NCBI RefSeq assembly: GCF_004959765.1
Contig: NZ_SJZD01000004.1
Span: 233,065 to 297,064 of the forward strand
Reading direction: 5' to 3'
Length of the DNA: 64,000 nt
Source: Flavobacterium sp. H122
Lineage (GTDB): Bacteria > Bacteroidota > Bacteroidia > Flavobacteriales > Flavobacteriaceae
Notes under the pieces: model-generated
The model's database searches: none
What the model was told of the DNA's origin: nothing
The model's input: only the letters and a program-made list of their open reading frames with translations
Program-made: the position numbers and the translations under genes
Shown: positions 53,749-62,587 of the stretch, one piece after another
Numbering within the stretch: the first letter of the stretch is position 1
How the letters are laid out: every line of letters starts with the position of its first letter

Positions 53749-54270
53749 AATAGTGGTATTCAGTATACTTTAATTTTGTAAACTTCCCTTCGGTAATATT
53801 AATTTGTTCTGGAGTTTCAACCTCATCCTGCATAGAACCTGCTTTATCTAAAACAGCAGTAAAAGTACCCGAAATAGTATTATTATTCACATCCTGAGAA
53901 GTTTTATAGATAGATACAGCTGATGGAAAATGCTCATCATACGTATCCCCTCCTACTTTATATACAGTTAAGAGAAGCGCTTGATTATCGTCAAAATCTG
54001 AGTTTTCAAAGCTATATTCATTAGTATTAAACTCCTCATCCATGTCAGTACTAGAAAAAGCCAGCTGAAAAGTATTCGACTTGTTTTCTGCTGAAATATC
54101 CAATCTTTTGCCACCACCATCTATCTAACTCAATGTTACTGAAGTAACTTTTGTACTTATTGGTTCACCATTGAATTTAATTGTAATTGTTCCTGAATTA
54201 GAATCATCAGAATCTGACGAACATCCTAAAAGAACTGAGAGGATAAAATTAAAAATAATGCTTTTTTCAT
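53747..54270 (-). pseudogene. Decayed lipoprotein gene (frameshift and nonsense)
   Basis: On the minus strand a signal peptide begins at 54270 (MKKALFLILS) and then breaks. One frame over, the sequence continues with a lipobox and mature start SVLLGCSSDSDDS, then GTITIKFNGEPISTKVTSV. In that frame a TAG (54125-54127) ends it, yet the frame goes on with IDGGGKRLDISAENKSNTFQ to the natural stop at 53747. So one frameshift (near 54235) and one nonsense codon separate the pieces of what reads as a single lipoprotein of about 170 residues. The 118 residues from a TTG at 54103 could be made alone but would lack a signal. Sequencing error would mimic this. Function unknown. Confidence 0.75.
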
Positions 54271-54296
54271 TTTGAATGATTAAGATTTAAGCTACA

Positions 54297-54324
54297 ATTA
54301 TATGACAATTAATTGTCATATAAT
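54297..54324. promoter_or_regulatory. Perfect 28-bp palindrome
   Basis: Centre ATGACAATTAATTGTCAT flanked by five more complementary bases on each side, 54297-54324. It lies between the broken lipoprotein start (54270) and the terminator of the GNAT gene. No T-run. It may be an operator for the lipoprotein gene or a cruciform; no regulator is nearby. Confidence 0.5.
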
Positions 54325-54359
54325 AAAAAAAACCGAGAACTTTATTCCCGGTTTTCTAT
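54324..54359 (-). terminator. Terminator of the GNAT/folD transcript
   Basis: On the minus strand AAAACCGGGAA pairs with TTCTCGGTTTT (one mismatch), followed by a run of T. It follows the acetyltransferase stop codon at 54360 directly. Confidence 0.75.
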
Positions 54360-54851
54360 CTAAATTTCTATTCCCATTATGTAATCGTCCATTACATATC
54401 CGTTACCTATATCTATAACCTCATCAGCTATTTTCTCAAAGCCTTGCTTTTCGTAGAAATACAGCGCTTTATTATATTTATTGACATTCAGGAATAAATA
54501 GTCGTTATTTGCTTCTTTAGCTCTGGATTTAACCTCATTCAATAATATTTTACCTATTCCTTTTCCTTGTGTATCAGGCAAAACATATATTTTGTGAAGT
54601 TTTGTTTTTCCTTTTTCTTTACAATTTACTTCATAAGCTGCAAATCCTAAAAAATCACCTTCTTCTTCAACCAACAAGAAAACGTGTCCGTCATTGAATT
54701 GTTTTTCAAGCGAAGGTATTGCATAAAAATTACCCAGCATGTAACTTAACTGCTCCTTAGACAAAATTTCTCCGTAAGTATCAGGCCAGATTTTATAAGC
54801 TAAATCACGGACAATTTCCAGCTGTTCTTTATTACACTGAACTATCTGCAT
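54360..54851 (-). CDS. GNAT acetyltransferase
   Basis: A 163-residue GNAT enzyme. Its acetyl-CoA loop is VLPDTQGKGIGKILL, followed by motif B NKYNKALYFYEKQGFEKI. The start MQIVQCNKEQLEIVRDLAY gives the first helix. Substrate unknown. Its first ten bases overlap the 3' end of folD (54842-54851), so both are one transcript. Confidence 0.88.
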   Translation of the reverse strand: MQIVQCNKEQLEIVRDLAYKIWPDTYGEILSKEQLSYMLGNFYAIPSLEKQFNDGHVFLLVEEEGDFLGFAAYEVNCKEKGKTKLHKIYVLPDTQGKGIGKILLNEVKSRAKEANNDYLFLNVNKYNKALYFYEKQGFEKIADEVIDIGNGYVMDDYIMGIEI

Positions 54852-55723
54852 CTTTTTTGTTCTCTTGCCAATAAAGTATTTTTTAACAACATTGCAATAG
54901 TCATAGGTCCTACTCCTCCGGGAACAGGTGTAATATATGATGCTTTTTTAGAAACATTTTCAAAATCAACATCACCTGTAATTACATATCCTTTCTCAGA
55001 AGTTTCATCCTGAACGCGGGTGATTCCTACGTCAATAATAACTACATCATCTTTCACCATTTCTGCTTTTAAATAATTAGGAACACCTAATGCTGTAATG
55101 ATAATATCTGCCTGCGTTGTAATCTGGTTGATATTTTTAGTATGACTGTGTGTTAATGTAACTGTTGAATTTCCCGGAAACCCTTTACGCCCCATTAAAA
55201 TACTCATAGGACGTCCCACAATATGACTACGGCCTATAACCACTGTATGTTTTCCTTTTGTTTCAACATTATAACGTTCTAAAAGTTCTAAAATACCAAA
55301 TGGAGTCGCTGGTATAAATGTAGTCATATCCAAAGCCATTTTACCGAAGTTTTCAGGATGGAAACCATCAACATCTTTACTTGGATCAATAGCCATTAAT
55401 ATTTTTTGGGTATCAATTTGCTCTGGTAAAGGCAATTGAACTATAAAACCATCAATATCATCATTTTCATTCAATTCCTGAATTTTTTTCAATAATTCAG
55501 TCTCTGAAGTTGTGCTGGGCATTTTAACTAAAGTGGATTCAAAACCTACACGCTCACAAGCTTTTACTTTACTGCCCACATAAGTTAAACTGGCTCCGTC
55601 ATTACCAACAATTATTGCTGCCAGATGAGGAACTTTTTCACCTTTATTCTTCATCTCCTGCACTTGAGCAGTAATCTCATTTTTAATGTCTTCAGATACC
55701 TTTTTCCCGTCTAAAATCTGCAT
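54842..55723 (-). CDS. folD: Methylenetetrahydrofolate dehydrogenase/cyclohydrolase
   Basis: A 293-residue bifunctional FolD, converting 5,10-methylene-THF to 10-formyl-THF in two steps with NADP. Seen: TYVGSKVKACERVG with the catalytic lysine, VQLPLPEQID, VVIGRSHIVGRPMSILM, DIIITALGVPNYLK, and PVPGGVGPMTIAMLLKNTL. Length normal. First gene of a two-gene transcript with the GNAT gene. Confidence 0.96.
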   Translation of the reverse strand: MQILDGKKVSEDIKNEITAQVQEMKNKGEKVPHLAAIIVGNDGASLTYVGSKVKACERVGFESTLVKMPSTTSETELLKKIQELNENDDIDGFIVQLPLPEQIDTQKILMAIDPSKDVDGFHPENFGKMALDMTTFIPATPFGILELLERYNVETKGKHTVVIGRSHIVGRPMSILMGRKGFPGNSTVTLTHSHTKNINQITTQADIIITALGVPNYLKAEMVKDDVVIIDVGITRVQDETSEKGYVITGDVDFENVSKKASYITPVPGGVGPMTIAMLLKNTLLAREQKRCR

Positions 55724-55756
55724 TGTTTAATATTTAAAAATTGTGTGTTGCTTATA

Positions 55757-55790
55757 TAAAAAAGGCGCGCAAAAGCGCACCTTTTTTTTC
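55757..55790 (-). terminator. Terminator of ffh
   Basis: On the minus strand AAAAAGGTGCGC pairs with GCGCGCCTTTTT around TTTT and is followed by T; directly after the ffh stop codon. Confidence 0.85.
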
Positions 55791-57140
55791 TTATTTCATT
55801 CCCGGCAATCCGCCTTTCATGCCACCCATCATTTTCATTAACTGTTTTCCTCCGGGACCTTGCATCATTTTCATCATTTTACTCATTTGGTCAAACTGTT
55901 TCATCAATTGGTTAACCTCTTCAATTTTACGGCCGGAACCTTTAGCAATACGGTTTTTACGTTTTACATCAATGATAGAAGGCTTACTTCTCTCAGCAGG
56001 AGTCATTGAATGAATAATAGCTTCAATATGTTTGAAAGCATCATCTTCGATTTCAACATCTTTCAATGCCTTGCTTGCACCCGGTATCATCCCAACTAAA
56101 TCCTTCATGTTACCCATTTTCTTAACTTGTTGGATTTGCGCTAGGAAATCGTCGAAACCAAATTCGTTTTTAGCAATTTTACGTTGTAATTTACGCGCTT
56201 CTTCTTCATCATACTGCGCCTGTGCACGTTCTACTAACGATACAACGTCACCCATACCTAAGATACGGTCTGCCATACGTTCAGGATAGAACACATCAAT
56301 CGCATCCATTTTCTCACCTGTACCGATGAACTTGATTGGTTTATTTACAACCGATTTAATAGAAATAGCTGCTCCACCACGGGTATCACCATCTAATTTG
56401 GTTAAAATAACACCATCAAAGTTTAATCTGTCATTGAAGGCTTTTGCAGTGTTTACCGCATCCTGACCAGTCATTGAGTCAACAACGAATAATGTTTCGT
56501 TAGGCGTAATTGCTTTGTGAACATTCGCAATTTCCGTCATCATTTCTTCGTCAACTGCCAAACGACCTGCCGTATCGACAATAACCACATTGAAACCGTT
56601 TGCTTTTGCATGTTTAATCGCGTTTTGAGCAATATCAACAGCATTTTTATTTTCAGGTTCAGAATATACTTCAACCCCTATTTGTTCCCCTACAACGTGC
56701 AGCTGATTAATTGCTGCCGGACGATAAATATCACAGGCAACCAATAAAGGTTTTTTATTCTTTTTATCTTTTAGAAAGTTCGCTAATTTACCTGAGAAAG
56801 TCGTTTTACCAGAACCTTGTAAACCGGACATCAGGATGATTGTAGGATTTCCAGATAAATTAATCCCGGAAACATCACCACCCATCAATTCGGTTAATTC
56901 ATCCTTAACGATTTTAATTAAAAGTTGTCCAGGTTGTAATGTAGTCAATACATCCTGCCCCATTGCTTTTTCTTTTACACGGGTAGTAAAATCTTTAGCA
57001 ATTTTAAAGTTAACATCTGCATCCAATAACGCACGACGAACTTCTTTTAAAGTATCGGCAACATTTACTTCTGTAATTTTGCCGTGACCTTTTAATATAT
57101 GAAACGCTTTATCTAATTTTTCTGATAAATTATTGAACAT
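55791..57140 (-). CDS. ffh: Signal recognition particle GTPase Ffh
   Basis: A 449-residue SRP54-type GTPase that delivers ribosomes to the membrane with the 4.5S RNA. N domain, then G domain with GLQGSGKTTFSGKLA, VDTAGRLAVDEE, TKLDGDTRGG and the last G5 region; the C-terminal M domain is methionine-rich (KQFDQMSKMMKMMQG and MMGGMKGGLPGMK). I start at MFNNLSEKLD (57140): the promoter at 57163-57193 lies upstream of it and inside the longer open frame. Single gene. Confidence 0.97.
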   Translation of the reverse strand: MFNNLSEKLDKAFHILKGHGKITEVNVADTLKEVRRALLDADVNFKIAKDFTTRVKEKAMGQDVLTTLQPGQLLIKIVKDELTELMGGDVSGINLSGNPTIILMSGLQGSGKTTFSGKLANFLKDKKNKKPLLVACDIYRPAAINQLHVVGEQIGVEVYSEPENKNAVDIAQNAIKHAKANGFNVVIVDTAGRLAVDEEMMTEIANVHKAITPNETLFVVDSMTGQDAVNTAKAFNDRLNFDGVILTKLDGDTRGGAAISIKSVVNKPIKFIGTGEKMDAIDVFYPERMADRILGMGDVVSLVERAQAQYDEEEARKLQRKIAKNEFGFDDFLAQIQQVKKMGNMKDLVGMIPGASKALKDVEIEDDAFKHIEAIIHSMTPAERSKPSIIDVKRKNRIAKGSGRKIEEVNQLMKQFDQMSKMMKMMQGPGGKQLMKMMGGMKGGLPGMK

Positions 57141-57162
57141 AATTCTTCTTTTTTTGAAGTGG

Positions 57163-57193
57163 CAAAGATAAATTAAAGTTACTAAGCAGCAAA
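57163..57193 (-). promoter_or_regulatory. Promoter of ffh
   Basis: On the minus strand TTTG (57193-57190), 19 nt, then TATCTTTG (57170-57163): full Bacteroidota consensus. Transcription should start near 57156, leaving a leader of about 16 nt before the ATG at 57140. Confidence 0.85.
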
Positions 57194-57317
57194 GCCACAA
57201 AGTAACAAAGTTTTTAGTTTAGCATATTATTATAAACAGAAACATTATTCAACTTTAAGCTTCATATTTTACTGCTTTCAGGAACCTCAGACTGATAAAT
57301 TGGAAATCGTTAAAAAA

Positions 57318-57704
57318 CTATATTATATTCATTGCTTTCTTGTTTTCGTCGATAGCTACAAATGTAAATTCCCCTGTAACAGCCTTATCTTTTTGACTGC
57401 TGTACATTTCCTCTACAAAAATATCTACCCGGACTTTTAAACTTGTAGTTCCCAAATAAGTCACTTTCCCAACCAATTCGATAATTGTACCGTGTGGTAT
57501 GGGTTTTTTAAAATCGATTTTATCACTGCTGACCGTTACCATTTTCTGACGGCTGTAACGTGTCGCCGTAATAAAAGCAACTTCATCCATAAACTGCATG
57601 GCTGTACCGCCAAATAAGGTGTCATAATGATTGGTAGTATTAGGAAAAACTGCCTTGAATACTCTGGTTACAGATTCATTGATTCTTTCTTCTTGTCTTT
57701 GCAT
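57318..57704 (-). CDS. Hotdog-fold acyl-CoA thioesterase
   Basis: A 128-residue thioesterase hydrolysing acyl-CoA. Marks of the YciA/acyl-CoA hydrolase group are PNTTNHYDTLFGGTAMQFMD, with the conserved D, followed by KIDFKKPIPHGTIIEL and the strand SLKVRVDIFVEEM. The N of TTNH and D of QFMDEVA are the probable active residues. Substrate length not assignable. Single gene. Confidence 0.88.
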   Translation of the reverse strand: MQRQEERINESVTRVFKAVFPNTTNHYDTLFGGTAMQFMDEVAFITATRYSRQKMVTVSSDKIDFKKPIPHGTIIELVGKVTYLGTTSLKVRVDIFVEEMYSSQKDKAVTGEFTFVAIDENKKAMNII

Positions 57705-58010
57705 ATGAAAATTGTTTAATAATTCATGTTATATGACAAGTGAAAACTACAGAAGTATTTCCATTTTTCAATAAATGGAAATATACTTTCGCTCAAGCAC
57801 TTGTCGTGATGCTCAAACAAAATCAATTTTATGTATCTGACTTATCTTTTAAAAAGAAACACAGTTGCACGACAGTTCAAGAATTTAACTTGATTCCATA
57901 TTGAAAGCTAAGCTTTCTAAATTGATTTTACCGATATGAGTTGAACAAAGATATAATAAAAAAAGCAGCCCATACGGACTGCTTTGATCTATATCAAATA
58001 TATTTTTGAA
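57705..58010. other. Spacer with a nested dyad
   Basis: No gene seen. At 57735-57742 GACAAGTG and at 57798-57805 CACTTGTC enclose an 11-bp perfect inner stem, TATTTCCATTT (57756-57766) with AAATGGAAATA (57773-57783) around TTCAAT. A small perfect hairpin GAAAGCTAAGCTTTC lies at 57903-57917. The argS terminator is at 57957-57986. The nested dyad may be an RNA element of unknown strand. Confidence 0.5.
57957..57986 (-). terminator. Terminator of argS
   Basis: On the minus strand AAAGCAG and CTGCTTT pair over 7 bp with a 10-nt loop, followed by a T-run; 25 nt after the argS stop codon. Confidence 0.7.
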
Positions 58011-59789
58011 TTACATTCTTTCCGGAACATTAATCCCTAATAGTCCGAATGCGTTTTTAATAACATCACCCACCTGTTTAGCCAATTGCACACGGAATAC
58101 TTTTTTATCTTGGTCTTCCTCACCTAAAATAGAAACATTCTGATAGAAAGAATTGAATTCCTTAACCAAATCGTATGTATAATTAGCAATTAGTGCCGGA
58201 CTGTGATTGTGTGCCGCGTTTTGAATTACTTCAGGGAATAAAGCCACTTCTTTTACAAGTTCTTTCTCTTTTTCATGTATTTCAGTTACGTTCGATGTAA
58301 GATTATAATCAAAATCGGCTTTTCTTAAAATGGATTGAATACGAGCATAGGTATATTGAATAAAAGGCCCTGTATTCCCAGCAAAATCAACTGATTCTTC
58401 GGGATTGAACATCATTGTTTTTTTTGGATCAACCTTCAGCATATAATATTTCAAGGCACCAAGACCAATTATTTTGTATAATTCAGCCTTTTCAGCATCA
58501 GTATACCCTTCTAATTTACCTAATTCTTCAGAAATAGATTGCGCAGTAGTGGTCATTTCCGCCATTAAATCATCAGCATCCACTACAGTCCCTTCACGAG
58601 ACTTCATTTTACCAGAAGGTAATTCTACCATTCCGTAAGACAAATGGAACAAATCGGCTGCCCAGTCGAAACCTAATTTCTTCAGAATTAAGAATAATAC
58701 TTTGAAATGATAATCCTGTTCGTTACCAACAGTATAGACCATTCCTCCTACATCCGGATTGTCTTTTACACGTTGAATTGCTGTTCCAATATCCTGTGTC
58801 ATATACACCGCAGTACCATCAGAACGTAAAACTATCTTTCTATCCAGACCATCTTCTGTTAAGTCAATCCATACAGAGCCATCTGGATCTTTTTCAAAAA
58901 TCCCTTTCTCCAATCCAAATTGAACGACTTCTTTCCCTAATAAATAGGTATTACTTTCATAATAATACGAATCAAAATCAACTCCCAGGTTTTTATACGT
59001 TTGTTCAAAACCATCATATACCCATTGGTTCATTTTTTTCCAAAGCTCCACTACTACCGCATCACCAGCTTCCCATTTACGAAGCATTTCCTGCGCTTCA
59101 AGGATAGATGGGGCTAGCTTTTTAGCTTCTTCTTCAGTTTTCCCTTGGGCAATTAATTCGTTAATTTCTTTTTTGTATTGCTTATCAAACTCTACATAAA
59201 AGTTACCAACTAATTTATCCCCTTTCAATCCTGTTGATTCTGGTGTTTGATCTTCGCCAAACTTTTGCCAAGCCAACATTGACTTACAAATATGAATACC
59301 ACGGTCGTTGATAATTTGGGTCTTGTAGACTTTTTTACCTGAAGCCTTAATAATTTCAGCAACCGAATACCCCAATAAGTTATTACGGATATGTCCTAAA
59401 TGCAATGGTTTATTAGTATTTGGCGAAGAATATTCAACCATAATAGCTTTATCATCTTCTTTAGGCGCAACAAAACCAAAATTTTCAACATTTCTAATTG
59501 AATTGAAAAAATTAAGATAATAGACATCTGAAATAACAATATTCAAGAAACCTTGTACTACATTAAACTTTTCAACTTCTTCAACGTTTTCTACTAAATA
59601 GTCACCTATTTTTGTTCCTATTTCAACAGGGGTGCCTTTAACCAATTTCAACAAAGGAAAAACCACCACGGTAATGTCACCTTCAAACTCCCTGCGTGTT
59701 GCCTGAAATTCAACTTTATCAAGTGAAACAGAAAACAAAGCCTGAATGGCTTCCTGAATTTTTGGCGTAAGAATTTGTGTAAGTGTCAT
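58011..59789 (-). CDS. argS: Arginyl-tRNA synthetase
   Basis: A 592-residue class I synthetase. The N-terminal Add-1 domain is followed by SSPNTNKPLHLGHIRNN (HIGH motif as HLGH) and, in place of KMSKS, GKMKSREG, normal for ArgRS. The DALR anticodon-binding domain follows (NTGPFIQYTYARIQSI), and the end is LGLLGINVPERM with the terminal methionine typical of ArgRS. A -7 box TATCTTTG (minus strand, 59811-59818) lies just upstream. Confidence 0.98.
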   Translation of the reverse strand: MTLTQILTPKIQEAIQALFSVSLDKVEFQATRREFEGDITVVVFPLLKLVKGTPVEIGTKIGDYLVENVEEVEKFNVVQGFLNIVISDVYYLNFFNSIRNVENFGFVAPKEDDKAIMVEYSSPNTNKPLHLGHIRNNLLGYSVAEIIKASGKKVYKTQIINDRGIHICKSMLAWQKFGEDQTPESTGLKGDKLVGNFYVEFDKQYKKEINELIAQGKTEEEAKKLAPSILEAQEMLRKWEAGDAVVVELWKKMNQWVYDGFEQTYKNLGVDFDSYYYESNTYLLGKEVVQFGLEKGIFEKDPDGSVWIDLTEDGLDRKIVLRSDGTAVYMTQDIGTAIQRVKDNPDVGGMVYTVGNEQDYHFKVLFLILKKLGFDWAADLFHLSYGMVELPSGKMKSREGTVVDADDLMAEMTTTAQSISEELGKLEGYTDAEKAELYKIIGLGALKYYMLKVDPKKTMMFNPEESVDFAGNTGPFIQYTYARIQSILRKADFDYNLTSNVTEIHEKEKELVKEVALFPEVIQNAAHNHSPALIANYTYDLVKEFNSFYQNVSILGEEDQDKKVFRVQLAKQVGDVIKNAFGLLGINVPERM

Positions 59790-59941
59790 AATTAATGATT
59801 TTTAAGGGTGCAAAGATACATTTTCTGCAAACAAAAATAAAAACAGATAAATTTTTACATCAAAATTTGTAACGAAACACTTATTTAATCGTCTATTATA
59901 ACAACAAAGTAAATGTTTTTTAAAATAAATAGTACTTTGTA

Positions 59942-59972
59942 TTGCACAGTATTATTTTTTGCATTAGCTTTG
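59942..59972 (+). promoter_or_regulatory. Promoter of the first TonB-type receptor gene
   Basis: TTG (59942-59944), 20 nt, TAGCTTTG (59965-59972). Predicted start near 59979, leaving about 24 nt to the ATG at 60003. Confidence 0.7.
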
Positions 59973-60002
59973 CATCATCATCAATCAAAATAAATCATCA
60001 AA

Positions 60003-62405
60003 ATGAAATTAAAAGCAATTTTAATTTGTTTACTGGTATGGTATACCGGTTCGCAAGCACAAACATCAGTACCTCCAACAATCCCAACTCTAGTTGGAAC
60101 AATCAACGGTAAAGTAATCGACAAGAAAAATAACGAACCTCTTCCTTATGCTTCTGTTACTATTAAAGAAGACGGGAAAGTTATTTCCGGTGCTATGACT
60201 AAAGACAATGGTAATTTTACGGTTTCAAACTTACCAATTAAAACACTTCACATAGAAGTTGTTTTCATGGGATACAAAAAGTATGAATCCGACATTACAC
60301 TTACAAACGAAGACAATTCAATTAATCTAAAAAGTATTGCTCTTGAAGATGAAGCAAAACAGCTTAATGAGGTTAGTATTGTAAAGGAAAAGTCATCAGT
60401 AGAACAAAAAATTGACCGTAAAGTAATTACCGTAGGTAAAGATTTACTTTCATCCGGAGCTACTGCTGCGGAACTGATGAACAACATACCATCAGTAAGT
60501 GTTGACCAACAAAACAATACCGTTTCTCTACGCGGTAATGAAAATGTGAGAATTTTTGTAGACGGAAAGCCGTCAAATCTTTCCGCTGCTCAGGCTTTAC
60601 AGCAAATTCCTTCAACATCAATCAAACAAATTGAGTTAATTACGAACCCTTCTGCTAAATATAATCCAGAAGGAATGAGCGGTATCATCAATATTGTTTT
60701 GCATAAAAATGCCAATTTAGGTTTTAATGGAAATGTAAACACAGGAGTTGTTTTTGGAAAAACACCAAAATTCAATGGTTCAATCGACATGAATTATAGA
60801 GTAAACAAATTCAATTTTTACACTACATATTCTATGAATCATGGTAAAAATGCTAATGAAGGATTGATTCACTGGAACGATTATAACAGTACAGAAGATT
60901 ATGATCTTGCTTTTGACATCAATAGTTTCAACAAAAATCATTTCACTAAACTAGGTACAGATTTTTATATTAATGACAAAAACACTTTATCTTTTTATAC
61001 CATTCAGTCATTCAACAGACCTGTTACAATATTCAAAAATGGAGTAAACTATGTTAATCCTTCAACTCCTGACAGATTACAAATACAGGATGCAACAGGA
61101 AATGAGAAAAATCAAACCTACAATTTAGCCTACAAACACCAGTTTGAAAAACCAGAGAAGACACTTGATGTAGAACTTAACTACAACGCAACTGAAGAGC
61201 CTGAAAACAGTACTTTCAGAGATGAAAACAACGTACTGTTCAAAACAAACAAAATTGACAAAGACGGTAAAAATTTCATTGCCAATATTGATTATGCAAG
61301 CCCGATAAGTGAAACGGCTAAAATTGAATTAGGTTTAGAAAGCCGTTTTGACGGTACAAAAAACAAATTCATTTTGGACGGGAATTACGATTCGGATTTT
61401 GAATTCAACAGAAATATCCAATCAGCTTACGGAAATTACAGCAAACAGGCAGGCAAATGGAGTTATCAGTTAGGATTACGTTTTGAAAGTTATGATGTAA
61501 ACGGAACTTTCAAAAAAACGGGTCAAAACGACGATACTTTTAAAGATTATATTTTTACAGTGTATCCTTCAGCTTTTTTCACTTATACTCCATCTGAAAA
61601 CAACTCTTTCAATTTCAATTATTCAAGAAGAGTGGACAGACCAAACATGGAGCAGGTTAACGAAATCAGACAATGGACAGGTCTTACTGTAGAACAAATA
61701 GGTAATTCTGACTTAAAACCGCAGTTTACAAACTCTGTAGAAGTCAACTACACAAGAAAAGTAAAAATAGGTTCAATAACATCAGGGGCTTTCTTCAGAT
61801 ACATTAAAGATGATATTTCACAGGTATTGACAAGTAATCCTTACGATGCAGATAAACAATTAATGACTTTTACAAATTTTGACCATAATACTGAATATGG
61901 TGTGGAAGTTTCAGGAAATTTAGACTTTAACAAATGGTGGAATGTAAACTTTGGAGTAGATAGTTATTTCAAAAACAACAAAGGAATCATTGAAAACAGA
62001 AACGGCGATTTAATAGAAGATGAAATTAATGCGGTTTTATTCAACTCAAGAATGAATCACACTTTCAAACTGACAAAAGATTTCAGATTAATTTGGTTCA
62101 CGATGTACAGAGCCGGCGAGAGAAGCTTACAATTTACCAACAAAGAAATGTGGAAAACAGATTTAGGAGCGCGTTTAAACATTTTAAAAGGAAAAGGAAC
62201 TTTAAGTGTTCGTTACAACGATTTGTTTGATACTATGCGTGCAAGGTTTAACAGCAGCGAACCGGCAGATCTTTCGGGTAAATTCCGTTGGGAAAACCAA
62301 ACCGTAAATATCAATTTCAGTTACCGTTTTGGTAGTGGTAAAAACAAAGCTTTAGACCGCAAACAAAGAGATAAAAACGAAGCTCAGGGTGGCGGAATGT
62401 TTTAA
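60003..62405 (+). CDS. TonB-type outer-membrane receptor, paralogue 1
   Basis: An 800-residue outer-membrane protein. Signal peptide to QAQ (about residue 20). A carboxypeptidase-regulatory-like domain (about 33-115, GTINGKVIDKKNNEPLPYAS), a plug domain (about 135-225, with VSLRGNENVRIFVDGKPSN), and a barrel of the OMP_b-brl_3 type to FRWENQTVNINFSYRFG with a charged tail. Probably imports an unknown large substrate with TonB energy, but a classical TonB box is not clear. The next gene is a paralogue. Confidence 0.85.
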   Translation: MKLKAILICLLVWYTGSQAQTSVPPTIPTLVGTINGKVIDKKNNEPLPYASVTIKEDGKVISGAMTKDNGNFTVSNLPIKTLHIEVVFMGYKKYESDITLTNEDNSINLKSIALEDEAKQLNEVSIVKEKSSVEQKIDRKVITVGKDLLSSGATAAELMNNIPSVSVDQQNNTVSLRGNENVRIFVDGKPSNLSAAQALQQIPSTSIKQIELITNPSAKYNPEGMSGIINIVLHKNANLGFNGNVNTGVVFGKTPKFNGSIDMNYRVNKFNFYTTYSMNHGKNANEGLIHWNDYNSTEDYDLAFDINSFNKNHFTKLGTDFYINDKNTLSFYTIQSFNRPVTIFKNGVNYVNPSTPDRLQIQDATGNEKNQTYNLAYKHQFEKPEKTLDVELNYNATEEPENSTFRDENNVLFKTNKIDKDGKNFIANIDYASPISETAKIELGLESRFDGTKNKFILDGNYDSDFEFNRNIQSAYGNYSKQAGKWSYQLGLRFESYDVNGTFKKTGQNDDTFKDYIFTVYPSAFFTYTPSENNSFNFNYSRRVDRPNMEQVNEIRQWTGLTVEQIGNSDLKPQFTNSVEVNYTRKVKIGSITSGAFFRYIKDDISQVLTSNPYDADKQLMTFTNFDHNTEYGVEVSGNLDFNKWWNVNFGVDSYFKNNKGIIENRNGDLIEDEINAVLFNSRMNHTFKLTKDFRLIWFTMYRAGERSLQFTNKEMWKTDLGARLNILKGKGTLSVRYNDLFDTMRARFNSSEPADLSGKFRWENQTVNINFSYRFGSGKNKALDRKQRDKNEAQGGGMF

Positions 62406-62442
62406 AAATAAATTTGATTAGATTAAGTTTGGGTTAAATCCT

Positions 62443-62480
62443 GATACGCTTCAAAGTTTTCTTTGGAGCGTATCTTTTTT
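62443..62480 (+). terminator. Terminator between receptor paralogues
   Basis: GATACGCTTCAAAG and CTTTGGAGCGTATC pair (one T-G) with a TTTT loop and a T-run; it ends the first receptor transcript, so the second gene has its own promoter. Confidence 0.85.
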
Positions 62481-62538
62481 GATGTTAAACATTTCTTAAA
62501 ACTGTAACAGTATTTAAGTCTATACGTCCTGTAGCATA

Positions 62539-62546
62539 TAACTTTG
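62539..62546 (+). promoter_or_regulatory. -7 box of the second receptor gene
   Basis: TAACTTTG matches TAnnTTTG; a -33 box is not clear (TTTAAG at about 62513). Places the start near 62553. Confidence 0.5.
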
Positions 62547-62587
62547 CAGCGATGAAAAACTCATCAATCATAATCAAATTTTTCAAA

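Noticed and set aside
57903..57917. Perfect hairpin GAAAGCTAAGCTTTC
   Set aside because: Only 7-bp arms with a single-base loop in AT-rich DNA; no position relative to a gene suggests a role.
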